Under the pieces are notes generated by a model. That model was not told the DNA's origin. It searched no databases and worked only from the letters and a program-made list of their open reading frames with translations. A stretch of 64,000 nucleotides of DNA from Isoetes taiwanensis (taxonomy: Eukaryota; Streptophyta; Lycopodiopsida; Isoetales; Isoetaceae): NCBI GenBank assembly GCA_021234155.1, contig JAJEKV010000065.1:6330446-6394445 (forward strand), in the 5' to 3' direction. The stretch's first letter is position 1. Every line of letters starts with the position of its first letter. Shown piece by piece: positions 43,327 to 55,139 of this stretch. The translations under genes and the position numbers were made by a program.

Positions 43327-46300
43327 TTACGCCTCCAAAACACCATCATATTCACCTAAAAATTCAATATTTCTATCCTCTTTCATGCTAATTAGAGTCA
43401 TTGCTTCATTAATTATGTATCCTTCAGCAATGGATCCCTCTGGATATGCCATGTTGCGAACATATTTTTTGAGATGTTTCAAGAATCTCTCAATGGGGTA
43501 CATCCATCGTGCATCCAAGGCCCACAAATAGCTAGCTCTTCTACTAGATGTATGATGAGATGCGTCATGATAAATGAACAAAGATGGTGGAAAATGCTTC
43601 TCAAGCAAGCATAACACATTCCGTGACTTCCCCTTCAAGTTACCCATCTCACTTAAATGAATCTCTTTTTTGCGGTAATTTGCTTAAACAAAGAACTGAG
43701 TCTTAATATTGACATTCTTTCTCCTTCTCCTAGGCAACCACGTATAGCCAAAGGAAGGAACTGCTGAAGAAGAATATGATAATCATGTGATTTCATAGAT
43801 TTGAGCTTTCCATTTGCAACACATTTTTTGAAGTTAGAGGACAATCCCGTGGGAGGTTTCACACTTTGTATAACAGCAAAGAAAGCTCTTTTTTCTTCTT
43901 TTGTAAGGACATATGGAGCATGAGGTAAAATCACTTTACCATTTTGTGATTGAGGCCAAAGCGACTCTCGAATTCCAATCTCCCTCATGTCTTCTAAATA
44001 CCTTTTCATTGTCCTTGTCGAAGATCTCCAAGTATTGTCTTAATTATATTTTCTCGCAACATTTTTCTCCACGCATCACATCCGATTATGTTTGAATAAG
44101 AAGATCTTTGTAATATGTAATAGGAAATAAGATAGTTACATGTAAAGCATAAGTTCCTAAGTACATATACAAAACGACGACATACCTCCCAATAAGGAAG
44201 CTCGTAAAATATAGAAAGACGTTTCCACCCGTCCTCTTTGTTGGATCATCATCCGTGCATCATCAACTTTTTCTTTTTTGTTTCAATTCTTTTCGAGATA
44301 ACTCCTTTGTCCCATTCTTCCTTTTCCAATATCCAGGTTTTGTATATCAATAGGCTTCACAAGATTTGAGTTGTCCCAACTTCAATTTTCCCTCAAATGC
44401 TTTCATTTTTCCAAAATTATGATCATTGAGGAGATATCGGCGATGGCTCAACATAAATGAATCTTTTAAGACCTGTAGACTTTGCGAACATGAATATCGT
44501 GTCCACAAGGGGACATGCTCGATATCCATGGGTTACACCACATAACAAACCATATCTGAAAAAATCATGTATAGTCCACATGATCATTGAACGCAAGGTA
44601 AATCCCTCTCCAAAGTTGGCTTGTTGCAAGTCAAATGCCTCGCTCTCTTCCCAAAGCTGATGAAACTCTTCCACAATAAGACTCATGTACACATCAATTT
44701 TTGAAGAAGGTACCTGTTGTGGTCCAGGAATCAATAATATCAACATAATAAAATGTGGCTTTGTTGCTAACCATGGTTCAATGTTGTAATTGACCAACAT
44801 AACAGGCCAAGTACTCCAGTTAGATCTCATTTCGCTAAACGGGCTTACACCATCAAATGCCAAACCAAACTTGATGTTGCGAGGGTCTTCAGCAAAGTCA
44901 GACCACATGTTGCTGATGTGCTGCCATGCTGGTGAATCGAAGACATACCTACAAATGCCATCTGTACTTACATTGTTGGCATGCCATGTCATGTGTCTTG
45001 CCATTGATGGACATTCATACAGTTTTAATAGTCGAGGTATGACAGGGAAGTAACGCACAACTTTACGTGCACTAGGTTTGCCTTTTTTGCTCCATCGGCT
45101 TTCTTGGCATTTTTCATTAGGGCAAGACTCAAGATTAGCATACTCCCCTCTGTAAAGAACACAATCATTTGGGCAAGCATGGATAGATTCATATTCCAAA
45201 CCAAGTTCCTTCATCAACTTTTGTGCATAATAAGATGAACGTGGCAGTACGTTTCCCTTGGGTAACAATTGTTCTCCCAGAACTTTTAGAAGGTCATCAA
45301 GACTAGCATTGGACCATCCATGCATAGTCTGCAAATCAAGAATCAAAAGTATAGCAGATAACATGTTCAATGAGCTTCCGTCATATAATGGCTTTAATGG
45401 ATCACTAGTGCTGTCACATAATGGATCTCCATCCGTTATCTGATCTCCATCAGTTATTTCATCTCCGTCACTTAGTGGACTTCCCCTTATATTTTAATTA
45501 ACAAAACCATTATATCCTACATGTTAAAATTAAAATCCCCCTTGGACCCCCTTTGGTTTGGGTGCATATTCACACGGAGGGTCACTCCGGGCACCCAGAG
45601 CCCTCGGATGAGCATATATGCCTTATATTCCTTGATGTGGACCGTAGATAGCGATCCTCGTTTATGGGGTATTCTTGTACAAATTTTTATATACGGTATA
45701 TGCAGGTGTGCGAAATACTATAAGATTTGAGTTAATATATTATATGGTGTCAATTTCATACGTGTGTAATATAATTTAAGGGCTCTCGGCTGCCCTCCTT
45801 TTGACCCTCCGTGTGAATATGCACCCAAACCAAAGGGGTCCAAGGGGGATTTTTAATTTTTAACATGTAACATATAATGGTTTTGTTAATTAAAAAATTT
45901 TGTGTGTTCGGGCCTAAGAAAAAAGAGAACGAAGTTAAATTTTGAGGAGCAGCAAATTCCAAATATATATATCTCCAGGTGCAAAATAACCTTGTTCCAA
46001 GTACAATATTGCATGTAATAAAAACATGAATAGAAATAAATACATTATGAGGTTCATGTGCTTCCTGCATGTTTCTATACATGCCATACATGTCCACATG
46101 TCCATGTTTCTACACTTGCCATGTCCACATGACCACTATGACCACTATGTACATGCATCTGTTTGGAGCGTTTGCCACAGTCTCACTTCTATTACAAAGT
46201 GCGCCTTGCAGTTGCCTTGCCTGTATACCAAGGGCTGGATGAATATTTCTTGCATTGCATAGCAAAGGCCACTCAAATATATGCAAAAATGCTGTTATAA

Positions 46301-47622
46301 AATGGCCAGAACTTGAACAGGATTGTGTGTGAATCCATAAGTCTTTAATATGCAACAAGCTTTCTCTTGCCAGGCGCACATATTGCAGAGAAGAGTGCAG
46401 ACATGAAATTGAGATAAACACATAATGTGTATACAACCTGCTAGCTTCTCAATGGCACACTGATTCCAGAATCTCGCTGCTTCTCAGCATATAGTTTGCA
46501 CCTCCAAAGATAAAAAACCCCATCCACAACTCATCAACCAAATAAGATGGGCCAGCATAACTACGAATTCATAAAGAGAATTTATTCTTCATCTGCTGTA
46601 ATCAAGAGCATCACCTACGCCACAAATCAACAAAGAAGCAAATATCTTTACGAACACAATATTTTGATGGATAATAGAATAGAATGGAAAAGCCTCGATC
46701 ATCTTAAGTTGAAGCTTACATGCCAAGAAATCGCCAATCCTCAAGAACCGGACAGATAACCCAAAATGCCAATCTCCAAATCGTAGGAAAAATTGTAGAC
46801 CCGATTAGCTCAAGGGCACAAAATTGTGCTTACCTCTCACACCCCGGGTTTTGAAAGCGGCCAGAGACCCCTGGTCGTAATGCAAGAAGCCAGTCAAACG
46901 AGACCTCCTCGATCATAACTCAACGGCCTTGGGCATCCCCAGGCAGGGCATCTCGGGTTTGGCAACCTTGCCGTGCTTTGCTTCCATTTCAAACAAAAAA
47001 AAAACCCTAACTACATAGGGCCTCGATGGCTGCATGCCCAATTCCAAACCTTTTTAAGAAAACTTAAGTGCTAAAAACATTACAAATTTAATCGTGACCG
47101 TACGATGCTGCTTCTCATAAAAAATGAATGGTCAAGATAAGCGGCACTCTAGAAATACTGTTCAGTACACCAAGATGAATACGGCAATGAAATCATAGAA
47201 AAACCTTTGTAAATATCGTACAAAAACACAAAAATGACCCCCTGTCATTATGCTAGATATTTGCTACATGGAAAATCATCCCTAGCAACTTCCAAAGGTA
47301 CATGACTTTTATAATCATTATCAATTATCATGAAGGTATCTTGAACTGTTTGAGACACAGTACCTTCACATCTAATGTCCTACAAAATTGTAATTTTAAA
47401 TCAGACGTACGCTAAAAGATAAATAAGGAATTTTAAAGGGTCTCTCACCTCTTTTAAATGTCGACTCCAACCATTACATTTCAGATGTTGATGAATGTCA
47501 TCAAGTGACTTCAATTTGTTTCCGTTGCATTTTGTACATGGGCATGCCACAGCTGAAACTCCATCTTTTATAGCTTTGTGCTTTAATTCTTCAAACGTTT
47601 GGGGCTCACCAACACGATCCAT
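43327..47622 (-). CDS. CACTA TNPD-type transposase
   Basis: Minus-strand pieces in order. Exon near 47622-47450: MDRVGEPQTFEELKHKAIKD then CPCTKCNGNK and HQHLKCNGW, the N-terminal transposase-associated zinc domain. 45370-44423: Transposase_21, with LMKELGLEYESIHACPNDCV, LYRGEYANLESCP, ACP.C-type cysteines, KFGLAFDGVSPFSEM (usually LGLA.DGFNPF, with a catalytic Asp), WPVMLVNYN, IPGPQQVPSSKIDVYM, LRSMIMWTIHDF. 44009-43653 and 43647-43327: DUF4218-like, with LKSMKSHDYHILLQQFLPLA and ARWMYPIERFLKHLKKYVRN. The protein cuts element ends. A stop or frame change after 44423 and inserts in the intron suggest impaired function. Splice sites not fully resolved. Confidence 0.85.
45490..45900. mobile_element. 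Small foldback/MITE-like insertion inside the CACTA element
   Basis: Left arm 45490-45602 and right arm 45781-45900 are inverted copies (ATTATATs, CCCCCTTGGACCCC, GGTGCATATTCACACGGAGG). The ~180-bp loop contains GACCGTAGATAGCGATCC. Arms and loop resemble the foldback element interrupted by the gypsy element at 20-32 kb, so both belong to one family. Confidence 0.75.
46796..47003 (+). mobile_element. Possible SINE inside the CACTA element
   Basis: GATTAGCTCAAGGGC resembles a Pol III A box and CCGGGTTTTGAAAGCGG a degraded B box. The ~205-bp unit is GC-rich relative to its surroundings and ends in an A-rich tail (AAACAAAAAAAAAAC at about 46990). No clear target duplication. Confidence 0.35.
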
Positions 47623-48129
47623 TGAAATTTATTTCTATATATTATTAAGAAATTTAGGTAATTACCAAGTACAACACGTATATATCAAATCTAGTATAAA
47701 GTGTAGCAATTTAGGTAAAGCCATTAATCAAAACAATATAAGTATCTTGCATCAACTCTTCAAAATGTGCTTTTGCCATTAATCTAACTAACTCATCTTC
47801 CACAATAATGCATTACATCTCTAGGTAACTAAATTATCCTTCATGCGTAAAGTTATGCCCCTAGTCTAAAAATTTTAGATGCACCATAAACAAAATAATA
47901 GACTATAGGGATAATCCAAACAGATTTATTTACGAAATGATCTTAAAAATACTTTTGTGCATAACAACCTACTATGTTCTGTTTATTTGATATTAATGTT
48001 GTTTTAACTAAAACTTGAACTCTTACCAGAAAATCATACACAAAAAACAAAAGAAACAAAAACGAGGGAAAAAAGGAACTTACCCCCGAATGCAAATTTC
48101 TTGATCCAAGCTCTATCCCGATCTGAGAA

Positions 48130-48480
48130 ATGCTGAGCAGATTGTTGGAGATGCACGAAATGGATTCTGACGAGCCTATGGAGCATTCAAGCTCAGAACA
48201 AGACAGTGAAGATGACGATTTTCAGATGAGGGAAGGTGCAGACAGCGAAGATGGAGATGAGGAGAGTCTTGAGGATGAAGTATGTTCCCCAGCTCCAAAA
48301 CGGCCTATGTTGAAGAGAAAAAAACTTTTTAAAAAGAAGAATATTAGCATTAGGAAGAGAATTGAGGCATACAATCGTCCATCGGCTCAAAAAATCTTGG
48401 ATAAAAGCATTACAAGAAGCATTCCCATATCTGACACTAGTTTTACGCAAAATGTGGAAAATACAGGCGGTAAGTTGCTT
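48130..48480 (+). CDS. First visible exon of the CACTA second gene (acidic/basic protein)
   Basis: An open stretch starting MLSRLLEMHEMDSDEPMEHS has a long acidic run (SSEQDSEDDDFQMREGADSE), then a basic run (KRPMLKRKKLFKKKNISIRK). It ends ...FTQNVENTGG at a GTAAGT-type donor (about 48468). It is the first plus-strand exon after the divergent TNPD start, about 500 bp away, so it probably opens the TNPA-type gene. No domain recognised; an alternative is part of captured host sequence. Confidence 0.5.
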
Positions 48481-49426
48481 GCAATTCTATTTTTAGAAAT
48501 GTTTTAAATTTGGTAGATACCTAGTTTGCTTTCGTACGTCTTTCTGCCCTTTTTTTTTAAGAAAATTTGGATGCTCCCTTCAGTTCCCGGTCCATTCTTC
48601 ACAAATGGGCATTATTGAATTGCACAAAGCCTGGCTGGACTTCCTACTTGATTGCTTCTCAGAAGACCTTTGCTCAGAAGCCCTTTGTTTGTGAAATTGA
48701 TTTATTACGGTTGAAAAAATCATAATTCTTGTACATATACATGAAGTCCAAGGTTTCATCAGTTTACATACTTGCACATGCTAGTTTCAAGGAAATCTTT
48801 GGATGCACACAACAAAGGAGCGGATGCACACAACAAAGGAGCATCTCCTGGACGACCAACAAAAGGTTTTTGAATTCTTCTTAATTTGTTTCATTGCATT
48901 TGTTGTACAGTAGGTGATAGGGAATCTAAGAAGGAATGGCAGCATCTTGATAAGTCCTGTCTCCTGCAAGTGCCACGGCTTTATACCTTCATTTCCATTT
49001 CCATGAAGAGCCTGAATGCCTCTTTGCCATCATCTTGTCGGGCATAGCCAGCAATCATAGAGTTCCATTAGCAATCATAAATTTCCCAGGCTATGGTGGC
49101 AGAGATGGGGCTGCAACAATGGTATGGGTTCAGACCTTTAACCATAGGCCATGCCAAACAATTGAATGACATGCTTTATAGCACCGGTAGCACAGTCAAC
49201 CTTAATGCTATCTCTGTTAGATTGAAGAAATGCCAGCCCCTTGTATCATAACATTCCTGCTCAAGATTATTGGCAGCTGAAACAGTCTCATTCTACTTTC
49301 TTTCTTACATTGCCTATGCTGGTATTAATAATGCTTTGCTTCTTTAGAGTAGTGAATCCCCTATAAACGTGATGTCTTTGTACTTTGATTTGAGTTACGG
49401 CCATACAATAAAACATATTTTTGCAG
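48481..49426. other. Intron-like DNA before the captured exon
   Basis: No coding signal. A short direct duplication (GGATGCACACAACAAAGGAG twice at 48801-48840). Possibly intron DNA brought in with the UPL5-like exon. Confidence 0.45.
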
Positions 49427-50158
49427 CCTTCTTTCCAAAACAAATCCGACACACAGTTTGTATGCACCGTGCCGCGATGCCCTTGCTCGCTTGCTTGAAA
49501 CAGCTGGCGCTACCATTGGAAGCCCTTATCTGCATAATGCAAAGCTAGAGAATGTTGTTCGTGATCTTTCTCCATTTGTCCACGACCTTTCAATGACTCT
49601 TCTTTCTAGACTACACAGGAGTGCTAAGAAGAGCCTTCCAGACTTTGTCACTTCCATGAAGGATGCGAAAGACTTCACTGCCTTTGTCATACCACTTTGT
49701 ACAGCAATGGCAGACTGCAAGGGTCATCATTGCTTGGGTTCTTTTGACCTCAGTTATTTAGGATGTAAGGAATCAGTTTCCCTGCATGAATTAGGTGAGG
49801 TTGATGCATGTTGTCAAACAAGAATGACACTTCCTCAGGGAAGACCAAGCCTAGGCTCTCGTGAATGGTTGAAGTTGTGGTTTGATATGTTTCTATATGA
49901 GCTAGACAATTGTTTGAGTGTGGTTGGTATGATAGAAGCAGCTTCAGATACTAAAATCTTTTCTCATGCTCCTTTCTTAGTGATTTTGAAAGGTTTGCAT
50001 TCTATCACAAAGATTTTTGAGGACTCAATTATGGATCTGCTCTCATTATTGAAGAAACATAGAAGTACTTTGAATTATCTGATTCAGCAATCATGTTGGC
50101 TAGATGATGATTACTGGCTTCTCGAGCACAAAGACCTGCTTGACTTTGAGTCAAAAAG
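49427..50158 (+). pseudogene. UPL5-like: Captured exon of a UPL5-like HECT E3 ubiquitin ligase
   Basis: A single exon bounded by TTTTTGCAG (acceptor, 49418-49426) and AAAAAG/GTACAA (donor after 50158) encodes about 243 residues with no stop. Landmarks: YAPCRDALARLLETAGATIG, LSPFVHDLSMTLLSRLHRSA, DFTAFVIPLCTAM, WLKLWFDMFLYELDNCLS, LSLLKKHRSTLNYLIQ and DDDYWLLEHKDLLDFESK. This is the segment just N-terminal to the HECT domain in plant UPL5. The HECT catalytic domain and the N-terminal ubiquitin-like part are absent. The exon lies inside the CACTA element between its two genes, in the direction of the second gene, so it is a transduplicated fragment and could be spliced into that transcript. Confidence 0.75.
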
Positions 50159-51134
50159 GTACAATAAAGACTTGCAAGGTCTGTTTACCTTCTCGTACAA
50201 CAGCTTAACAAGAAGCCCTTTATGCTCCTTTCGGACACTGCATCCTTACAATCATTAAAGACCATTTGGGCCTCCTTTAGATTGCCTAATTTAGCATTTG
50301 CTCTATAGTGCAGCATGCTAAGAGTGTGCTCTATTGTTCCTAGGCTGCATAGCTTTGCATTAATGTGGCAAAACTGGATTTTTTGCCCCAATTGCTCGCA
50401 TATCCTTCCAAAGCTGCAGCGGTATTCCAGATTTTGAGCCGTTAAAACATGCCATTTCCTCAGATTCTGACACTATAGCCCAAGCTCATCCGAGGTTGGT
50501 AACAGGTTGAAACATTGATGTAAAACTATTCCTGGAATTGCCTGTGGAGATAGCAGGTTGTAAACTTAAGAAATAATACTTTCTTGCTATTGTAAAATTG
50601 CCTTCAAAGATACCAGACTGTAAACTTACTTCTCTGGTATTTCCTTTTCTGCCAGTTTGCTAGACTAGGCTGATTCACGATTCTGATTATTATCACCTTC
50701 ATAAGATTAAAGTGGAAGTCATAAAAAGTGATCTCTCCATCTTCTGTTATGTGCTAAATATATCGCATCTTCAACCCTTTCCAATTTGCAACCAGAACCA
50801 GAGTGCCCATCACGCTTCCCTATCTCATTAAATTCAGAAGCTGCACATTCCACCATCTTTCATTCTTGTAAATGCTTCGGCCTACAAGTGATATGAAGTC
50901 TAACATCTTCAGGAAATAAGCAGATGTGAGAGACAACAAAATATCAGCAGCTCTCAAGACATTAAAAAATGTGACCTTATTTGATTTCATTTCTTCATGC
51001 TATATTTTCTTAAAATAGGCTATAACAAGAAGACCCTTGCCATACTGAGCATGAAAATCATTCAATGTTAAATAAAAATCATGAAATTTTGTATAGTTGA
51101 TTTGCTGATGTTGTGATTTGTGTGTTTTGGTTAG
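50159..51134. other. Intron-like DNA after the captured exon
   Basis: No exon of the HECT domain follows the donor. AT-rich sequence without a recognised domain; part may be host intron carried along. Confidence 0.5.
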
Positions 51135-51608
51135 GGAATGTCAATCTGTCAGAGCGGATTGGTAGACTCGAACCTCCTCTAAGTGTTGTTCCAGATCAAG
51201 GTCAAGGTGCAGATCAAGGTCAAGGTGCAGATCAGTCTCAACAAGGTCAGTGGCTTTTAAAGGCAGTTTTAATAGCTTCTTCCAAAGTACATCTCCAACA
51301 TACAATGGATAGCAATTTTCATTACCAGTCAACATGTTATTTCAATGTCGAAACTATATTATTCAATGTACTGTAGCTAAAAAAACACTGTTAAGGTATT
51401 TCCTGTAGCATTATTAACTTCTGTTTCGTCCAACAGCCCAAGCCCTTTGTTTTTTATCATGCACTGCTCAACCTAATTGAATGGACATTTTATATCTTCC
51501 CTTGTTGCAGATCCGGCCTAGTCGGCCAGATCCTAGCATCCGAACTATGTGTGGCTCCAAAATGGTTGGGCCGTGTTTCGTATCTCTGGATATAGCATGC
51601 AACGTTAG
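51135..51608 (+). CDS. Candidate middle exons of the CACTA second gene
   Basis: Two exon-like stretches with plausible borders. 51135-51245 (after TTAG, before GTCAGT) encodes NVNLSERIGRLEPPLSVV followed by an 18-nt tandem repeat giving DQGQGA twice. 51511-51608 (after TTGCAG, before GTATGA) encodes IRPSRPDPSIRTMCGSKM. They lie between the captured exon and the Ptta exons. Assignment is from position and splice signals only. Confidence 0.4.
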
Positions 51609-52216
51609 GTATGAAAATGCCATACAAAATTTATTACCATTAAAGCCATGGTATGATTTTATCTCCTATGCAAAGGACCCAGAAATTTTTTAATTAGAAT
51701 CATGAGCATTTTCATGGTTTAATGAACAAATACAACCCCATGACATCCATTACTGAGTTCTATGGTAAAACCAACCAAAACGCCCCATGATGTCACCTTG
51801 AGCCCATGATGCCACCTCGAGTATACGCCATCTAGCAAACTACGAGAAAAATACCACAACCATTGTTTCAAGTGTGACAACTTGTCTTTTGAGTAAACAT
51901 TTTCTAAGATACTTTAGAAGGTTCCACAAAAATATATAGACATCCTTTCTTCAAAAGCCCTTTTCGTTGCAAATTTAACACTTTTGACGAATATGCGAGA
52001 AGCAATTGCGTTGAAATTATGCCTCATATAGGATGGGGTAACAGCTCATCCTTATAAAGCCAAAATAAAAATGCATGTCCAACTAATATCTAAGATTTTG
52101 TAGTTCTTTGTATCCCATATAAAATGTTGCAATAATGTTTGTGCAAAGTTTTTATATCCTAGTTAATTTATTATTTTCACTTACTAACTTTTTATGTGGA
52201 AATTAAACAAAACAAA

Positions 52217-54531
52217 GGTGAAGATCACCAACCCAACTATGAAAAAGCACGGCGGAACCACTTACGAAGATTATCAAATGGTGCCATGAGGAGAATTTTA
52301 AGAGAGGAAAGACCATATGAATTGGAATTTGATGCTGATATGAACCCTCGTGGTGCCTACAAGAATTATTTTGACAGGAAACTAAATGTACTTATCAAAA
52401 AGCATGTGGACCTATCCATTTCAGACATGAGAAAAATTCCCCAAGGGCAATTAGACCTTGTACGATGAACATTGCAGGTAATTTTAGACATTCTAATTAA
52501 AAGTGCATAATTTTTCTTTATTTGCCATTAAATAAAATAGAGTCTTCATAGTTTTATATTTTTCTTTTGATTACAATAGTGGTGATTTTTGTTTTGTAAA
52601 TATAGGATTGGTTTGTAATCCCATGGGCTGAGTGGGACAAAAAACATTGGCGGACACGCCTTTCTAAACGTATTAGAGAGGCAAGGAGGAGTGTATGTGA
52701 TAAGGTCCTGCATGCACGGAAGAATAATGAAGAGCCAACAAAGCCAGATTGGATGAAAAATGATACGTGGTTCAAGTTTCTTGCATATATGGAGACAAAC
52801 GAATACAAAGTATATTATTAATCATATTGTTTCATATTTTTGAAGTATTCCTGATGCAAATACTAAAATTTAATATTCTTCAGAACTCAAGCAGTCGCAA
52901 CAAAAAGAACCGAGCTGATCAAAAGCGTACTAACAACACAGGAAGAAGTGGCTATGCTGGTACATACATGTATCTGGTAAAAGTTTAATTCCATCAACTT
53001 CTATAATGTACTTGGTTAATGTCATGTAAATGCATAAAGTTTCATTCACTTGGTTAAACATTACAGAAAGAAAAGATGCAAAGGTCCCCAACCACGGCTG
53101 AAATTGCAGATGAAGCTCATACCTCTAAAGGATATGGGAATCTACCAAGGGGAGCCAAGACACTAGACTTGGTAGAGAAATCTAATGTGAGATTACATCT
53201 TCGTTTATCCATAAAACTATATTGCGAGTTTTTATTTAATTTATTGCTTTCTTCTATGGAGTTTTAGGGTACGCATCCCTCACCATCATTCAATGTGAGA
53301 AATACATGCAAACGTGTCAAAAAGCCAATTGCTCTTCATAAACCTTTGAAACCTTTGAAACCTTCATGAAACCTTTGAAGAGCCTAGAGAAACTCAAGGT
53401 GATGTTACACAAATGGTGGATGATGCCAAATCTATGCTTCTGGAGTTGCATAAACAGATTGAAAGTTTATCTGCTAAGAAGAAAAAACTTGAAGAAGATA
53501 CGAACCAAGAGGTATTGTGAAAATATTTGTATTAATTATTTCTATTTACCTTATATCATTAATCCGTTACATAATAGGTGTGAAAATATTCGCATTAATT
53601 ATTTCTATTTACCTTATATCATTAATCCGTTACATAATAGGCTTTGCAAAAGATGACGAGCAAAGAAGCTTCAGTTGGAAGCCAGGTATGTCAAAACATC
53701 TCTATGATATATTTTTGCATTTTTCTATACCATCAATAATCCTATAATCTACGTAGGTTGCTAGAAAAATGATCAACAAGGAAGCATCAGTTGGAAGCCA
53801 GGTATTGTGAAATCATCTTTATTGGTTGTTCTTAGCTACTTCATATGTAATAAATATAATATGAGCGTAGCCACTTATATCATTTACATAACTAATATGT
53901 AGGCTATGGGAAAACTGAGTTACAAAGGAGCGTGTGTTGGAAGCCAGGTAAAGTAAACCATCTCTAAATATGCTCATTATATGTCATCAAATCTTATATA
54001 ATAAGTATCACACGCAAAAGGAGGAAAGTGATGAACAAAGAAGCATCCCTTGGAAGCCAGGTAAAGTAGCATTTGTTTATTGACATATGAGAGTTACATT
54101 AATTCATTTTTTTAATTTGAATATTAGGAAAGTGCAATTCCCAAATTTAAAAAACAGTGTGTGCCAACAAAACATGTCAAGAAGGATTTACAGGTAACAT
54201 CTCTATCTATGTTTAATTTTTTGAACTTCTCAAAAATAACACAAAGCATTTTTTTGTTTCTTTACTTTAGGAAAACATTGAAGTCCAAATTCTTGAGTTA
54301 AGAAATAAATCAATCATTGGACATGGAAGGATTTTCTCAGTAGATCCGAAGAAAACTTGCCACTGTCAACCCATTGGGAACGGTAATGCTTCTATTATGG
54401 TTCAAAGCATAAACCCTGGACATTTGAATGATCAATTGTTGTACCCAACAAGCGAATTTACGACATTCAAGGATGCCATAAACTCATTGATCATTTGGCC
54501 ATTATCTTTGTTGAGCAGTATTTCTCAATAA
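52217..54531 (+). CDS. CACTA TNPA/Ptta-type protein, 3' exons
   Basis: Exons by AG/GT borders: 52217-52470 (RRNHLRRLSNGAMRRILREE), 52606-52809 (DWFVIPWAEWDKKHWRTRLS, KPDWMKNDTWFKFL), 52884-52976 (KKNRADQKRTNNTGRSGYAG), 53067-53186 (MQRSPTTAEIADEAHTSKGY), about 53275-53513 (coiled coil DDAKSMLLELHKQIESLSAK), four 45-bp microexons, 54128-54193, and a last exon from 54271 ending SLLSSISQ and TAA at 54529-54531. This is the plant transposase Ptta/En/Spm (Transposase_24) pattern, including the C-terminal GRIFSVDP..TCHCQPIGNG box. The protein binds subterminal repeats. A stop near 52466 and a slippage frameshift near 53360 suggest decay. Confidence 0.75.
53515..53643 (+). repeat. 64-bp tandem duplication in an intron
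   Basis: TGTGAAAATATT(T/C)G(T/C)ATTAAT through CCGTTACATAATAGG occurs twice in immediate succession with two differences. Confidence 0.95.
53641..54060 (+). repeat. Four amplified 45-bp microexons
   Basis: 53641-53685, 53757-53801, 53903-53947 and 54016-54060 each end in TTGGAAGCCAG followed by GT. The first three are preceded by AG and are exactly 45 bp. They encode 15-residue variants ending (K/C)(E/A)(A/C)..VGSQ or LGSQ, for example VARKMINKEASVGSQ. The fourth has GC where the acceptor AG should be and may use AG at 54019-54020, changing the frame. Confidence 0.85.
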
Positions 54532-54696
54532 GTTTATTGGTCCTCGTCTTATGACATTATTTTAAATACCATTGTATCCATGTGACAATACATGACATTT
54601 TATTGAATATATTGCTATTGTATCTCTCTTTGTAGAAATACTATTTATCATTGTTCACATAACTATACAATAACTAATTTTTATTTAAAGAATATA

Positions 54697-55120
54697 AAAA
54701 TGGCAATCACTCCACACATTCATGTCACTTGAATGGCATATGGCATTGCATGCCACGTGCCATGTTAATGACACTTTGGTGGCACAAGCTCTACATATAA
54801 ATGTCATACTTATGGCACTTGAGTGGCACATGCACCGCACATACATGTCAGATTACATGTCACGAATGGCATTTGAGTGATGCATGCACCACATATACAA
54901 CACTTGAATGGCACTTGAGAGGCGCATGGACCACACATACATGTCACATTGCATGTCACTTAAATGACATAAACATGTCAATTAAATGGCACATATTTTC
55001 ACCACACTTAAATGGCACAAAAAAGGCGGAGCATTCGAGGCACAAATATGCACAAATGGCATATCCAAAAAGTGTCATTTATGTAGGGAAAAAATGGCAT
55101 ATAATTGTGCCATTTACACC
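54697..55120. repeat. CACTA right subterminal repeats
   Basis: About fifteen copies of AATGGCA(C/T) or complement, mirroring the left end. The 155-codon ORF crossing it (54801-55268) is a by-product of the repeats and is not listed as a gene. Confidence 0.85.
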
Positions 55121-55139
55121 TATTTTTGTAGTAGTGAAT

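Larger units (their letters stand above)
41558..55139 (+). mobile_element. CACTA (En/Spm) DNA transposon, 13.6 kb, with captured host exon
   Basis: The element starts CACTACTACAAAAATAGG at 41561 and ends with its exact reverse complement at 55136. The next 9 of 11 bases inside also match (TAAATGGCA). A 3-bp target duplication AAT flanks it (41558-41560 and 55137-55139). Subterminal regions carry many TGCCATTT/AAATGGCA motifs. It contains a TNPD-type transposase on the minus strand, a TNPA/Ptta-type multi-exon gene on the plus strand, a UPL5-like exon, a foldback element and a SINE-like insert. The intact ends and duplication prove a single insertion. The transposase frames are mostly open. 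Confidence 0.95.

Noticed and set aside
46796-47003. A functional tRNA gene
   Set aside because: The B box is poor and no cloverleaf can be drawn; a degraded SINE is the better guess.
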